This document shows, in pieces, positions 1 through 8,125 of a stretch of DNA of 27,729 nt. The DNA is from Eubacterium sp. AF16-48. GTDB taxonomy: Bacteria > Bacillota > Clostridia > Lachnospirales > Lachnospiraceae. Where the stretch lies: assembly GCF_003479405.1 (NCBI RefSeq), contig NZ_QUHB01000018.1, forward strand, positions 1 to 27,729. The letters are read 5' to 3'. Made by a program: the position numbers and the translations under genes. Below the pieces are notes generated by a model, which ran no database searches, had not been told where the DNA came from, and worked only from the letters and a program-made list of their open reading frames with translations. Position 1 is the first letter of the stretch. Each line of letters starts with the position of its first letter.

Positions 1-228
1 AAGGCAATTGATGACATGATGAGGGATGCAAGAATGAGTGGGGAAGCATTAGGTGAGGCACGAGGGAGAGAAGTTGAACGTAAAATAATGCAGAAAGAGT
101 TGGATGAAAAGCAGAACCAGCTGGACGAAAAGCAGAACCAACTGGACGAAAAGCAGATTCGGTTAGATAAATATGAAAAAGAAATAGAGGAATTAAAGAA
201 GCAGCTTGCCGAGAGGCAGACAGCGTAA
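1..228 (+). CDS. Rpn family nuclease, C-terminal end only (cut by window edge)
   Basis: This is an open frame from the first base to a TAA stop at 226-228; the start codon lies upstream of the window. The visible 75 residues match the tail of Rpn family recombination-promoting nucleases/putative transposases: a DDMM-type segment, one GEAR unit, then a charged coiled coil. Three consecutive heptads (DEKQNQL, DEKQNQL, DEKQIRL) precede the terminal KYEKEIEELKKQLAERQTA. The catalytic PD-(D/E)XK domain would be upstream and cannot be assessed here. The same tail recurs at 547-756 with different repeat numbers. The family assignment rests on the tail and on the longer second copy, so it is fairly but not fully certain. 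Confidence 0.7.
   Translation, partial: KAIDDMMRDARMSGEALGEARGREVERKIMQKELDEKQNQLDEKQNQLDEKQIRLDKYEKEIEELKKQLAERQTA
103..165 (+). repeat. Three 21-bp units encoding coiled-coil heptads
   Basis: Units 103-123, 124-144 and 145-165 encode DEKQNQL, DEKQNQL and DEKQIRL. The first two differ at only two silent positions (gat/gac and cag/caa); the third diverges at its end. The second Rpn tail has a single such unit (DEKQNRL), which implies gain or loss of whole heptads. Confidence 0.85.
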
Positions 229-234
229 TAAGAA

Positions 235-264
235 GTCGGATGGTCAAAGGGGAATCCGGCTTTT
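235..264 (+). terminator. Rho-independent terminator after the first Rpn tail
   Basis: The left arm 235-241 (GTCGGAT) pairs with 254-260 (ATCCGGC), including one G-U pair. A 12-nt loop lies between the arms and four T residues follow. It begins seven bases after the stop codon. Confidence 0.6.
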
Positions 265-360
265 AAGGTGTAACACAAAGGTAATGAAATATTAAAATTA
301 ATTCCGGACTACAGGATTAATCTCATAGATCCCCATGAGATTAACAATTCAGAGAAGTTT

Positions 361-756
361 ATGTCGGATTTTAGATACATAATAGAATTTATGAAAGCAT
401 CAGGGGATAAGGAAAAGATGAACAGTCTTTTAAATGAAAAACATAACATATATTCAAACATGGAAAGGGATGCCATGGTGGTAATCAGGGAATGTGCAAA
501 CATTAACATAAAGGTTGAAGAGAAGGAGGAGAGACAGGATATGTGTAAGGCAATTGATGACATGATGAATGACGCAAGAATGAGTGGGGAAGCATTAGGT
601 GAGGCACGAGGGGAAGCGAGAGGAGAAGCACGAGGAAGAGAAGCTGAACGTAAGATAATGCAGAAAGAGCTGGATGAAAAGCAGAACCGATTAGACAAAT
701 ATGAAAAAGAAATAGAAGAATTAAAAAGACAACTTGCCGAGAGGCAGACAGCGTAA
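361..756 (+). CDS. Stand-alone C-terminal Rpn fragment lacking the nuclease domain
   Basis: 131 residues from ATG at 361. Reading the same frame upstream, Rpn-like sequence continues back to about 277 (ILKLIPDYRINLIDP), but a TAA at 271-273 and the lack of an ATG, GTG or TTG codon mean translation cannot start there. The N-terminal PD-(D/E)XK domain is absent; Rpn proteins are usually around 300 residues. What remains is the C-terminal helical part, three GEAR units (residues 80-91), one heptad and the terminal coiled coil. ATG 361 has only a weak purine-rich upstream stretch. ATG 418 has a better AAGGA at a short distance and would give about 112 residues. It may be a degraded duplicate, or a small protein comparable to the C-terminal products made from internal starts in Rpn genes. 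Expression is not shown by sequence alone. Confidence 0.55.
   Translation: MSDFRYIIEFMKASGDKEKMNSLLNEKHNIYSNMERDAMVVIRECANINIKVEEKEERQDMCKAIDDMMNDARMSGEALGEARGEARGEARGREAERKIMQKELDEKQNRLDKYEKEIEELKRQLAERQTA
598..633 (+). repeat. Three 12-bp units encoding GEAR
   Basis: Units 598-609, 610-621 and 622-633 each encode Gly-Glu-Ala-Arg. The corresponding place in the first copy has one unit. Such 12-bp units can expand or contract by replication slippage without changing frame. Confidence 0.8.
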
Positions 757-772
757 TAAGAAAATAAGAGAG

Positions 773-815
773 AAAAGTCGGATAGTCAATCATGAAAAGG
801 CTGTCCGGCTTTTTT
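773..815 (+). terminator. Rho-independent terminator after the second Rpn tail
   Basis: The left arm 773-785 pairs with 801-813; the core is GTCGGATAG against CTGTCCGGC with two G-U pairs, and A-T pairs extend the base. The loop is 15 nt and the right arm runs into a T tract to 815. It isolates the Rpn remnants from the EPS operon downstream. Confidence 0.8.
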
Positions 816-903
816 GTGTATATAGGTTTAATAGCAAGATAAACAATTTGTGAGTACAGACAAATGTTCTAATGGATATAATTTATGTTATATTGTATTT
901 TGT

Positions 904-932
904 TGTAAAAAAAGCTTTTTTTTGATAAAATA
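904..932 (+). promoter_or_regulatory. Candidate sigma-A promoter for the EPS operon
   Basis: TTGTAA at 904-909 and TAAAAT at 927-932 are separated by 17 bp. This would start transcription near 939, about 70 nt before the first gene. The spacer is unusual: it contains most of an A7-GC-T7 palindrome (908-923), which should be intrinsically bent. A second -10-like TATAAT lies at 877-882 but has no good -35. The 757-1009 gap shows no coding potential apart from this and the terminator. Confidence 0.4.
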
Positions 933-1009
933 AGATGATATATGTAATTTGAAGCGAATTGTTAAACAATGTATTTTAACAGTATACAAACAGGAGATTG
1001 AAGGTAACA

Positions 1010-1498
1010 ATGAAATTATTAAAACTGTATTATCACGTGAAAGCGATGATTAAGAAGGTGGGATATAGAGTATTGAGCGGAAATAAGATTTCTTTTGGAA
1101 GGAAGACCACTTTCAGAAATGGCTTTCATGCTATGGTGGAAGGAGACGGTAATATCAGCATAGGTGAAAGGTGCTTTTTTAATAATAATTGTTCGATAAA
1201 CAGTTTGCAGGAAGTTACAATAGGGGACGGAACGATTTTTGGAGAGAATAGCCATGTATATGACCATAACCACAGGTTTAGAAGTTCGGAGGATACTATA
1301 AAGAGTCAGGGATATACAGTGGCACCTGTGCATATAGGAAAACATGTGTGGATAGGAAGTAATGTGGTGATATTAAAAGGCGTGACTATAGGAGATAATG
1401 CAGTGATAGGAGCCGGTTGTGTAGTTGATAGGGATGTGCCGGAGTGTGCCATCGCTACCTGTGGTAGTGGGATTAACATAAGGATGCAGGGAGAATAA
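1010..1498 (+). CDS. Hexapeptide-repeat (left-handed beta-helix) O-acetyltransferase
   Basis: 162 residues, likely a serine/maltose/galactoside-type acetyltransferase that moves acetyl from acetyl-CoA to a sugar hydroxyl. Isoleucine-rich hexapeptide turns run from about residue 45 (ISIGERCFF, VTIGDGTIFG) to the C-terminal coil (VHIGKHVWIGSNVVILKGVTIGDNAVIGAG). The extended loop VYDHNHRF supplies the histidines typical of the active site. ATG 1010 is preferred to TTG 998: AGGAG at 992-996 and GAAGG at 1000-1004 lie upstream of 1010, whereas AGGAG is too close to 998. It is the first gene of the EPS operon, ending one base before the next start. The acceptor sugar cannot be told from sequence. 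Confidence 0.85.
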   Translation: MKLLKLYYHVKAMIKKVGYRVLSGNKISFGRKTTFRNGFHAMVEGDGNISIGERCFFNNNCSINSLQEVTIGDGTIFGENSHVYDHNHRFRSSEDTIKSQGYTVAPVHIGKHVWIGSNVVILKGVTIGDNAVIGAGCVVDRDVPECAIATCGSGINIRMQGE

Positions 1499-1499
1499 G

Positions 1500-2474
1500 A
1501 TGGAGCAGAAGAGAGAGTTTGATTATTCCATTGCATTGGTTAGAATCGTATCATGTATTATGATTTTTTTATGTCATTACGTGCAAATACTTGGAAATCC
1601 AATAATAGCACAGACAGCTCAGTTTTTTAACGTAGGTGTATTTGTGTTTTTTATGATATCCGGATATTTGCTGGGGCAGAAACAAATTAATAAAGGCGAA
1701 CTGGCATCGTGGTATAAAAAAAGAATGACTAGAATATTTGTGCCACTGTATATTGTAGTGGTAGTGGTTTTTGTTGCTTTGTATTTTGAAGGAATACAAG
1801 TTAGTCCTAAGGCGTATGTAATGTATGCATTAAACTTGCAGGCGTTTGGCGTTAGTATTTCAGGGGCAGGACAGTTGTGGTTTTTAACAATAATAATGAT
1901 TTGTTATCTTATCACTCCGTTTTTACAGAAAACTAAAGATTGGAATAGACGCATAAAAGAAGTAGTAACTACTATATTTATTTTAATACAGTTAGTAGCA
2001 GGATTAATAGGAATACGGTTCATAGCATTGTATGTGTTTTATGTAGGGACCTATGCTTTAGGGTACTATATATTACCTAATATAATAAGGAATATAAGTA
2101 GGAAAAGTGCATTAAGATGGTCTGTAACGATGCTGATAGCTGTGGGAATTAGACTTGTGAGTAAGGTGGTAATAGGTGATTCATGTATATATGATTATAT
2201 AATTGTATTATATACACAGGTCGTATTAGGTATATGGATAATAATTGCTATAAAGTATGTATATCAAATGTTTAAGGAATATCTAAACTATAGATTAATT
2301 AAGACCATGGATGGATATACAATGGAAGTGTATATGGTACACATGATGTTTATGCAACTTCCTTTTTATATGTTTGGAAAAATTAATTTGGTAATAGATA
2401 GTTGTATGATTGTAATATGTACTATATTAGCTGCAGTTATATTAAAAAAAATAGAGAAAATAGTGATAAGATAG
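1500..2474 (+). CDS. Membrane acyltransferase, acyltransferase 3 family
   Basis: 324 residues and about ten membrane helices. The family signature is near the N-terminus: FDYSIALVRIVSCIMIFLCHY, with the conserved histidine in the first helix, then FFNVGVFVFFMISGYLLG. The C-terminal MEVYMVHMMF segment is also typical. These proteins transfer acetyl or other acyl groups onto cell-envelope sugars from the membrane. ATG at 1500 starts one base after the previous stop, suggesting coupled translation. It is the first of two stand-alone AT3 genes; a third copy of the domain is fused to a flippase at 15618. Confidence 0.85.
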   Translation: MEQKREFDYSIALVRIVSCIMIFLCHYVQILGNPIIAQTAQFFNVGVFVFFMISGYLLGQKQINKGELASWYKKRMTRIFVPLYIVVVVVFVALYFEGIQVSPKAYVMYALNLQAFGVSISGAGQLWFLTIIMICYLITPFLQKTKDWNRRIKEVVTTIFILIQLVAGLIGIRFIALYVFYVGTYALGYYILPNIIRNISRKSALRWSVTMLIAVGIRLVSKVVIGDSCIYDYIIVLYTQVVLGIWIIIAIKYVYQMFKEYLNYRLIKTMDGYTMEVYMVHMMFMQLPFYMFGKINLVIDSCMIVICTILAAVILKKIEKIVIR

Positions 2475-2484
2475 AGATTAATAT

Positions 2485-3621
2485 ATGGAACAGAAAATTT
2501 TAAAAATAAGACAACAAAACAGAGATACTACCATGCTTTTAATAGTACCTACCGCTATATTGGCAAAAATTATATATATGTATTTTCTACCAATGAGATA
2601 TTTTTTTGATAGTTACAGAATGATAGATATGTTAGTAAATGGTGATAAGGCAACAAGTGGATGGACAGGATATCAAACGGCAGTAGATTTCCATAGAACA
2701 ATCAATATATTCCATTTTACTACTATAAATCAATTTTCAACATTTTATGGATTGATTATGACTATTGCCATTATGATTATTGTGTCAAAAACTAAGGAGA
2801 TGGACTTTAAACAATCATTGTTTACCCTTATGGCAACGGGAGTTTTAAATATTTATGTTTTTTGTATTAATAAAGAAATGATACAGATTTTATATTTTTT
2901 TGTTATTTATATAATTATTAATAGCCCTGTAAAAAATACATTGTTAAAGATATTAGGGTGTGCATTAGTATATTATTGGGAAAGTACATCATTTAGGTCA
3001 TACTATATAATAATGGCGGCAATGAGTGTCTTACTATACTTTATATTCTTATGGCTTCAGAAGAGAAGAAGAATAACAAAATTTATTATATTTGCAACGG
3101 TGCTTATGTGCTTTATAGGAGTATTTGTGTTCTTTTATGCTAGTAGTTTAGTGTCATATGATGATTACTATGAGGCATTAAATATTAGAGATAATTCTAC
3201 GGGAACGATAAGAGAGGCTGGTGGAGCAGCTTCGGCAATTTATAACCCTATAGAGGTTAATGGAAATCTTGGTGTTTTTATGATTGATTATGTAATTAAT
3301 GCATTTAGGATGATGATTCCAATAGAACTTCTGCTAAAAAGCCCTGGATATGCTCCATTTTTTATTTATCAGATATTTATTTTAATGTATTTATTTAAGG
3401 CACTTGCTAACATTAAGGCAATGGATAAAAAGGTGGTTGTGGCGTTGTCATGCTTTGTGGCATATTTCTTTGGATCGGTAGTTTTCGAACCGGATTTTGG
3501 CTCCTGGGTTAGACATGAGGCTACCACATTTCCGGTATTCCAATTATTAGTATACCAAAATAGAGTGCAAAATAGTGCAACAGCGAAGGGAATGGTGAGA
3601 GATGAAGCAACGTATGTATAA
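2485..3621 (+). CDS. Putative oligosaccharide polymerase (Wzy/EpsG-like)
   Basis: 378 residues, dominated by about nine or ten hydrophobic helices. A long hydrophilic loop of roughly 50 residues lies around positions 215-265 (VSYDDYYEALNIRDNST and onward), the kind of large external loop seen in Wzy polymerases. The segment NIYVFCINKEMIQILYF, with an arginine- and tyrosine-rich stretch after it (STSFRSYY), resembles EpsG/Wzy-like proteins. Such proteins join lipid-linked repeat units outside the membrane. The call rests on topology, the loop and operon position, because Wzy proteins share little sequence. It is the only polymerase candidate in the operon. The start has only a weak Shine-Dalgarno sequence, and the end overlaps the next gene by 20 bp. 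Confidence 0.6.
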   Translation: MEQKILKIRQQNRDTTMLLIVPTAILAKIIYMYFLPMRYFFDSYRMIDMLVNGDKATSGWTGYQTAVDFHRTINIFHFTTINQFSTFYGLIMTIAIMIIVSKTKEMDFKQSLFTLMATGVLNIYVFCINKEMIQILYFFVIYIIINSPVKNTLLKILGCALVYYWESTSFRSYYIIMAAMSVLLYFIFLWLQKRRRITKFIIFATVLMCFIGVFVFFYASSLVSYDDYYEALNIRDNSTGTIREAGGAASAIYNPIEVNGNLGVFMIDYVINAFRMMIPIELLLKSPGYAPFFIYQIFILMYLFKALANIKAMDKKVVVALSCFVAYFFGSVVFEPDFGSWVRHEATTFPVFQLLVYQNRVQNSATAKGMVRDEATYV

Positions 3622-4762
3622 CACATTTTATAGAAAATTGAAAAATGTTAAGTTGGCAAAGGCTATATCTAACATTAGTTATTGTATGTTGTTGGCATAT
3701 TATTATATGGCAAGACTTTTTTGCAAGAGTAAAAGCAGCATGACTATTGATGAAGCATATAAACTGATGGATAGTTGCAGTAAGAGACCTGATATGAAAA
3801 CTACGTATACAAATAAGGAATGTAGTAAAGATTTGTCTATAATTGTTCCGGCATATAATGCGGAGAAAACAATAAGAGAATGCATCAATTCAGTAATAAA
3901 TCAGCAAACAAGTGTTGACTACGAACTTATAATAGTCAATGACGGTTCAAGTGATAAAACAAAAGAAATCGTAACCGGTATAAAGTCGGAAAAGATAGTT
4001 TTGATTAATCAGGAAAATAAAGGATTTTCAGGGGCAAGAAATACAGGTATAGATGCAAGCGTTGGGAAATATATAATGTTCCTTGATTCCGATGATATGT
4101 TAGTTGGGAATTGCATAGAAGGTATGATGGGAAAAATAAGAGAATTCGGAGCTGACATTGTACAGGGAAGTTACTATAGTTTTTTAGAAAATACTAATAC
4201 TTTTAATTATAGCAAATTTCAAGATACAACAGTTACATCAACAGAAAATATATTGAAAGCACCGGGATTTCCGTGGGCAAAAATATATAAAAGAGAAATG
4301 TTTAATCAATTAAGATTTCCGCTAAATGTATGGTTTGAAGATACTATTGTATGTATGGTCTTATACAGAATGTGCAAGAAAATGGTGGTTACATCGGATG
4401 TTGTGTATGCGTATAGGTTAAATCCAAATGGTATAACAGCAAAGGCAAGGCATAGTAATAAGTGTATAGACCATTATTGGGTTATGGAACAGGTATTAGA
4501 GGATGCGAGAGATATCGGATTGCAAAATGATGAAATACAATATGATTTGGTTAAAGGTCATATGTCTACATTACTTTATAGAAGAATTTCATTAATGTCT
4601 GATGAAGTGATAGAATGTACATTTAATCTGGCATGTCAAATGCTTGAAAACATCAGACCGGAGCATTATAAGGCAAAGGGAAGAACAATTGACAAAGATA
4701 TTGAGAGAGCATTCGAAACCAGAAACTATAAGTTGTGGAAATTAGCTAGTTTTATTGTATAA
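3602..4762 (+). CDS. Glycosyltransferase family 2 with N-terminal extension
   Basis: 386 residues. The GT-A fold begins at about residue 77 (DLSIIVPAYNAEKTI). NDGSSD at 113-118 and the metal-binding DSDD at 162-165 (FLDSDDM) are intact. It transfers an activated sugar to the growing lipid-linked repeat unit at the cytoplasmic face. The roughly 75 residues ahead of the domain are unusual for this family and contain a hydrophobic stretch at 25-40 (ISYCMLLAYYYMARLF), possibly a membrane anchor or interaction segment. It overlaps the polymerase gene by 20 bp. Donor and acceptor are not predictable here. Confidence 0.85.
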   Translation: MKQRMYNTFYRKLKNVKLAKAISNISYCMLLAYYYMARLFCKSKSSMTIDEAYKLMDSCSKRPDMKTTYTNKECSKDLSIIVPAYNAEKTIRECINSVINQQTSVDYELIIVNDGSSDKTKEIVTGIKSEKIVLINQENKGFSGARNTGIDASVGKYIMFLDSDDMLVGNCIEGMMGKIREFGADIVQGSYYSFLENTNTFNYSKFQDTTVTSTENILKAPGFPWAKIYKREMFNQLRFPLNVWFEDTIVCMVLYRMCKKMVVTSDVVYAYRLNPNGITAKARHSNKCIDHYWVMEQVLEDARDIGLQNDEIQYDLVKGHMSTLLYRRISLMSDEVIECTFNLACQMLENIRPEHYKAKGRTIDKDIERAFETRNYKLWKLASFIV

Positions 4763-4786
4763 AGTTTAGGAAGGTAGTTACTTCAA

Positions 4787-5869
4787 ATGAAGAAAATATG
4801 TTTTTTTTCCGGTGATATAACCAGAAGCGGTGGCACGGAAAGAGTTAGTACCGTTATTGCTAATCAGTTAGTAAAGAATAAGAAATTTAATATATGCTTT
4901 TTAAGCTTATGGGAAAACAACGATAAGTTGTTTTATACATTAAATGATAAAATTAAGAGATATACTTTATTTGAAAAAGTTACCAGTGGAAAAAGGATAC
5001 TTACATATGTTCACAGGCTTAGAAAGTTTGTGAAAAGTAACAATATAGATGTTCTGATAGATATTGATGGAATATTGGATTTGTATTCTATACCGGCATT
5101 AAGAGGAGTGAAATGTAAGTTAATATCCTGGGAGCAGTTTAGTTTTTACGTCAATCCATATGTGGGATATCGAAAAATTACAAGAAAATGGGCGGCAAAA
5201 AAAGCGGATGCAATTGTTGTATTGACAGAGGAAGATAGAAAAAATTATGAAAGAGAGGTTAATGTTAAAGGAATTTTGCGACGTATATATAACCCGATTG
5301 AAATTGGGAATGGTGAAGATATTTGCTATAATATGAAAAGCAAGATAATAATAAGTGCGGGTACGCTAAATTATAACAAAGGGTTTGATATGCTGATTGA
5401 TGTTGCAAAAATTGTGCTAAAGAAGCATAATGATTGGAGATGGGTAGTATGCGGTGAAGGCGAAGAAAGAAAAAGACTGGAAGAAAAAATAGAAAAAAAT
5501 AATTTAACAGAGAACCTAATTTTGAAAGGGAATGTTAGCAATATAGAAGAATATTATAGGAAATCTGCAATATTTGTATTAACATCTAGAACTGAAGGAT
5601 TTGGATTGGTATTAACCGAAGCAAAAAAAGAAGGTTTGCCGTGTGTCAGTTTTAGATGTCCGGCAGGCCCAAGTGAAATAATATTGGATGACATAAATGG
5701 TTATCTTTTAGATTGTTTTGATATAGAACAAATGGCAGAAAAAATAAACCAGTTGATAGAAAATCAAGATATAAGAAAAAAATTCTCGGACAATTCTATG
5801 GTGGGGACAGAAAAGTTTAATATTGATAAAATAAGTGAGCAGTGGATGGAATTAATAGAACAGATATAA
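4787..5869 (+). CDS. Glycosyltransferase family 4
   Basis: 360 residues with a GT-B fold. The N-terminal glycine-rich loop SGGTERV (14-20) is the acceptor-side motif of many GT4 enzymes. The retaining-enzyme E-x7-E motif is E270 to E278 (TEGFGLVLTEA), followed by GLPCVSF. A second nucleotide-sugar-binding segment is IIISAGTLNYNKGFDMLI. A clear AGGAAGG lies upstream at about 4768-4775. It is a probable cytoplasmic sugar transferase in repeat-unit assembly; sugar specificity is unknown. Confidence 0.85.
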   Translation: MKKICFFSGDITRSGGTERVSTVIANQLVKNKKFNICFLSLWENNDKLFYTLNDKIKRYTLFEKVTSGKRILTYVHRLRKFVKSNNIDVLIDIDGILDLYSIPALRGVKCKLISWEQFSFYVNPYVGYRKITRKWAAKKADAIVVLTEEDRKNYEREVNVKGILRRIYNPIEIGNGEDICYNMKSKIIISAGTLNYNKGFDMLIDVAKIVLKKHNDWRWVVCGEGEERKRLEEKIEKNNLTENLILKGNVSNIEEYYRKSAIFVLTSRTEGFGLVLTEAKKEGLPCVSFRCPAGPSEIILDDINGYLLDCFDIEQMAEKINQLIENQDIRKKFSDNSMVGTEKFNIDKISEQWMELIEQI

Positions 5870-5881
5870 GAGAGAAAATTA

Positions 5882-6892
5882 ATGGAATATAAGGATAAAG
5901 TGTCGGTTGTTTTACCGATATACAATGTTGAAAAGTATTTAAAGAAAAGTGTACAGTCAGTTCAAAATCAGACATATAGAAATCTTGAAATAATACTTGT
6001 AGACGATGGTTCAAAAGATAGTAGTGGAAGAATATGCGATGAACTGTCTAAGGAGGATTCAAGGATACAAGTGGTACATAAAAATAACGGAGGTCTCGCA
6101 TCTGCAAGAAATTCAGGGTATGAGGTGGCAACCGGAGAGTATGTTATGTATATTGATAGCGACGATTGTGTAAAAGAAGACACAGTGAAAAAGTGTGTTG
6201 ATGCAATAGAAAGAGATAAGTCAGATGTTGTTATCTTTGGATATGAAAAAGTATCTGAAGATGGAAATATATTAGAAGTGTGTAGCTGGGATAATAAGAT
6301 ATATAGCCATAATGAAATGACAGAACATTTATATAGAGCTATTTGTGAAATGTCCTTTGGGTACGCATGGAATAAGTTATATCGTAAATCGATTTTAGAC
6401 AAGTCAGGTGTATTAGGTGATGCAAAAGTCATTGACAGAGAAGACCTGATTTACAATATGGAGTTGTTAAAATATTGGAATAAGATTACCTATATAGATT
6501 ATGTTGGATATGAGTACTTACAAAGAAGTACAAGCCTGCTACATAATTCAAATTTGGCAAGATTGAATGGTGTGGAGTATTTTGTAGAAAGAGTACATGA
6601 TATTGATGTAGGCGAGGCACAAGGAAAAGTATTCAATATGGTTGTCTTGCACTATTTAGCTGATGCAATTATAAAAAATATTATATGGAACGCAGAGTTA
6701 AATGCAAAAGAGAAGAAACAATTAATAAAAGAAACTATAGATAGATGTCCTAATAAAGGTGAATTATATTCAGATAGGGACAATGGAAAATATTTGCGAG
6801 AATTATACAAAAGCATAGAAAAGGGAAATATGAAATATTTTTATCTATATGTAAAATTGGGAGATATTAAACGAAAAATGTTTAAAAAGTAA
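5882..6892 (+). CDS. Glycosyltransferase family 2
   Basis: 336 residues with the GT-A domain at the very N-terminus (VSVVLPIYNVEKYL). DDGSKD at 41-46 and DSDD at 92-95 are both present. GGLASARNSG between them is a standard family motif. The C-terminal 150 residues carry the YAWNKLYRKSIL segment seen in capsule GT2 enzymes. It begins 12 bp after the preceding GT4 gene and is one of four GT2 genes in the operon. Confidence 0.87.
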   Translation: MEYKDKVSVVLPIYNVEKYLKKSVQSVQNQTYRNLEIILVDDGSKDSSGRICDELSKEDSRIQVVHKNNGGLASARNSGYEVATGEYVMYIDSDDCVKEDTVKKCVDAIERDKSDVVIFGYEKVSEDGNILEVCSWDNKIYSHNEMTEHLYRAICEMSFGYAWNKLYRKSILDKSGVLGDAKVIDREDLIYNMELLKYWNKITYIDYVGYEYLQRSTSLLHNSNLARLNGVEYFVERVHDIDVGEAQGKVFNMVVLHYLADAIIKNIIWNAELNAKEKKQLIKETIDRCPNKGELYSDRDNGKYLRELYKSIEKGNMKYFYLYVKLGDIKRKMFKK

Positions 6893-6916
6893 AAGTAATT
6901 GTAAAGGAAACAAGTT

Positions 6917-8125
6917 ATGAAACGAATGGCAGTAATTTCGGCAGGGTTTGTGCCTGTTCCAGCTGTGGATGGTGGAGCAGGAGAAGTTTTAACGACAGAG
7001 ATTATTAATGGAAACGAAGTGGCAGGAGAGTATTATATGGACATATATACAATAGAATCTCCTAAGCTTGATTCTATCAAATATAAAAATGCAGAAATAA
7101 TACAAATTCATATTACAAAATGGAATTGGTTTTTTTGCAAGTTTAGAAATATGTTTCTAAAGGCTTTAAAAAGAAAATACAGATTTATACCATATAACAG
7201 GGCATTGTTAAAGGTATTTAGAGATAATTATGATAAAATACTAATTGAAAATAATATGCAGGCTTTTGAAGATATATATAAACATGCTGAAAATGGAAAA
7301 GAGCATATGATTTATCATATGCATAATGACATAGATGGAACAACAAAGCCGGAATATTTGTGTCGATTTATCGCTGACAAAGCAGAGACTATTTTACCTG
7401 TAAGTAAATATATTGAAAATCACTTTAACAGTGTTGCACCTAATGAAAAAATGAAAGTGTTATATAATTGCATTGATTTAAACGTATTTAATGTAAATCG
7501 GAAATATAACACTGAGGAACTAAAAAATGAATACGGATTAAATAGTGACGATTTTGTTTACTTATATACAGGAAGAGTTTGTCCGGAGAAGGGAATATTG
7601 GAATTAGTAAGAGCTTTTAAAAGGATTGCTAAAGAAAATAAAAATGCTAAATTGGTAGTAGTTGGAAGTCGTTGGTATAATCTAATTGCAAAAGATGAAT
7701 ATTTTAAAAAGTTAATTGAGGAATCAAGAGGTTATGAAGACAGAATTGTTTTTACAGGATATGTCTTTCCGGAAGATATGCCGGCAATATATACTTTAGG
7801 GGATGTATTGGTTATTCCGTCTATGTGGGAAGAACCTTTTGGGGTTGTAGCTCTTGAGGGAATGGCAATGAAAGTACCTATTATAGCTACAAATTCAGGT
7901 GGATTGGTAGAGGTGCTTAGTAACAAAACTGCAATTATAGTGGATAAACAAAAAAATGTTGTAGAAAATTTGTATAATGCGATGAATGATATGTTCATAA
8001 ATGATAAAAAAAGAGAGAGTTTTGTTAAAGAAGCATGTACAGAGGTTACGATGAGAGAAGAGTATGATAAGATAAATTACTATAATGAATTTAGTAAAAG
8101 GATAAAAAACGATGTTAAGCGATAA
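6917..8125 (+). CDS. Glycosyltransferase family 4
   Basis: 402 residues with a GT-B fold. The N-terminal VPAVDGGAGEVL is an acceptor-domain glycine loop. The C-terminal domain shows YTGRVCPEKGILELVRAF (GR and K contacts for the nucleotide-sugar phosphates) and an E-x7-E at E306-E314 (EEPFGVVALEG). YHMHNDIDGTTKP near residue 133 resembles the histidine-containing loop of this group. AAAGGA lies nine bases ahead of the ATG. The gene overlaps the next one by 14 bp. Confidence 0.87.
   Translation: MKRMAVISAGFVPVPAVDGGAGEVLTTEIINGNEVAGEYYMDIYTIESPKLDSIKYKNAEIIQIHITKWNWFFCKFRNMFLKALKRKYRFIPYNRALLKVFRDNYDKILIENNMQAFEDIYKHAENGKEHMIYHMHNDIDGTTKPEYLCRFIADKAETILPVSKYIENHFNSVAPNEKMKVLYNCIDLNVFNVNRKYNTEELKNEYGLNSDDFVYLYTGRVCPEKGILELVRAFKRIAKENKNAKLVVVGSRWYNLIAKDEYFKKLIEESRGYEDRIVFTGYVFPEDMPAIYTLGDVLVIPSMWEEPFGVVALEGMAMKVPIIATNSGGLVEVLSNKTAIIVDKQKNVVENLYNAMNDMFINDKKRESFVKEACTEVTMREEYDKINYYNEFSKRIKNDVKR

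Larger units (their letters stand above)
1..756 (+). repeat. Tandem duplication of the Rpn gene 3' end (units 1-228 and 547-756)
   Basis: Bases 1-65 and 547-611 are nearly identical, differing at only a few positions, and the two units remain similar to their identical final residues LAERQTA. Both are followed by TAATAAGAA and then a GTCGGAT...CCGGC hairpin. The duplication therefore covers the coding tail plus the terminator. The main differences are in copy number of the internal GEAR and heptad repeats. Confidence 0.85.

Noticed and set aside
309..698. Minus-strand open frame of 129 codons across the second Rpn tail
   Set aside because: It is the antisense of a repeat-rich coding region; its SP-rich product reflects the GEAR repeat and it has no ribosome binding site or family resemblance.
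998..1009. TTG at 998 as start of the hexapeptide acetyltransferase
   Set aside because: AGGAG lies only one base before it, too close for initiation, while ATG 1010 has suitable spacing.
5968..6432. Minus-strand open frame of 154 codons inside a GT2 gene
   Set aside because: It lies antisense to well-conserved GT2 motifs and its translation looks like no protein family.
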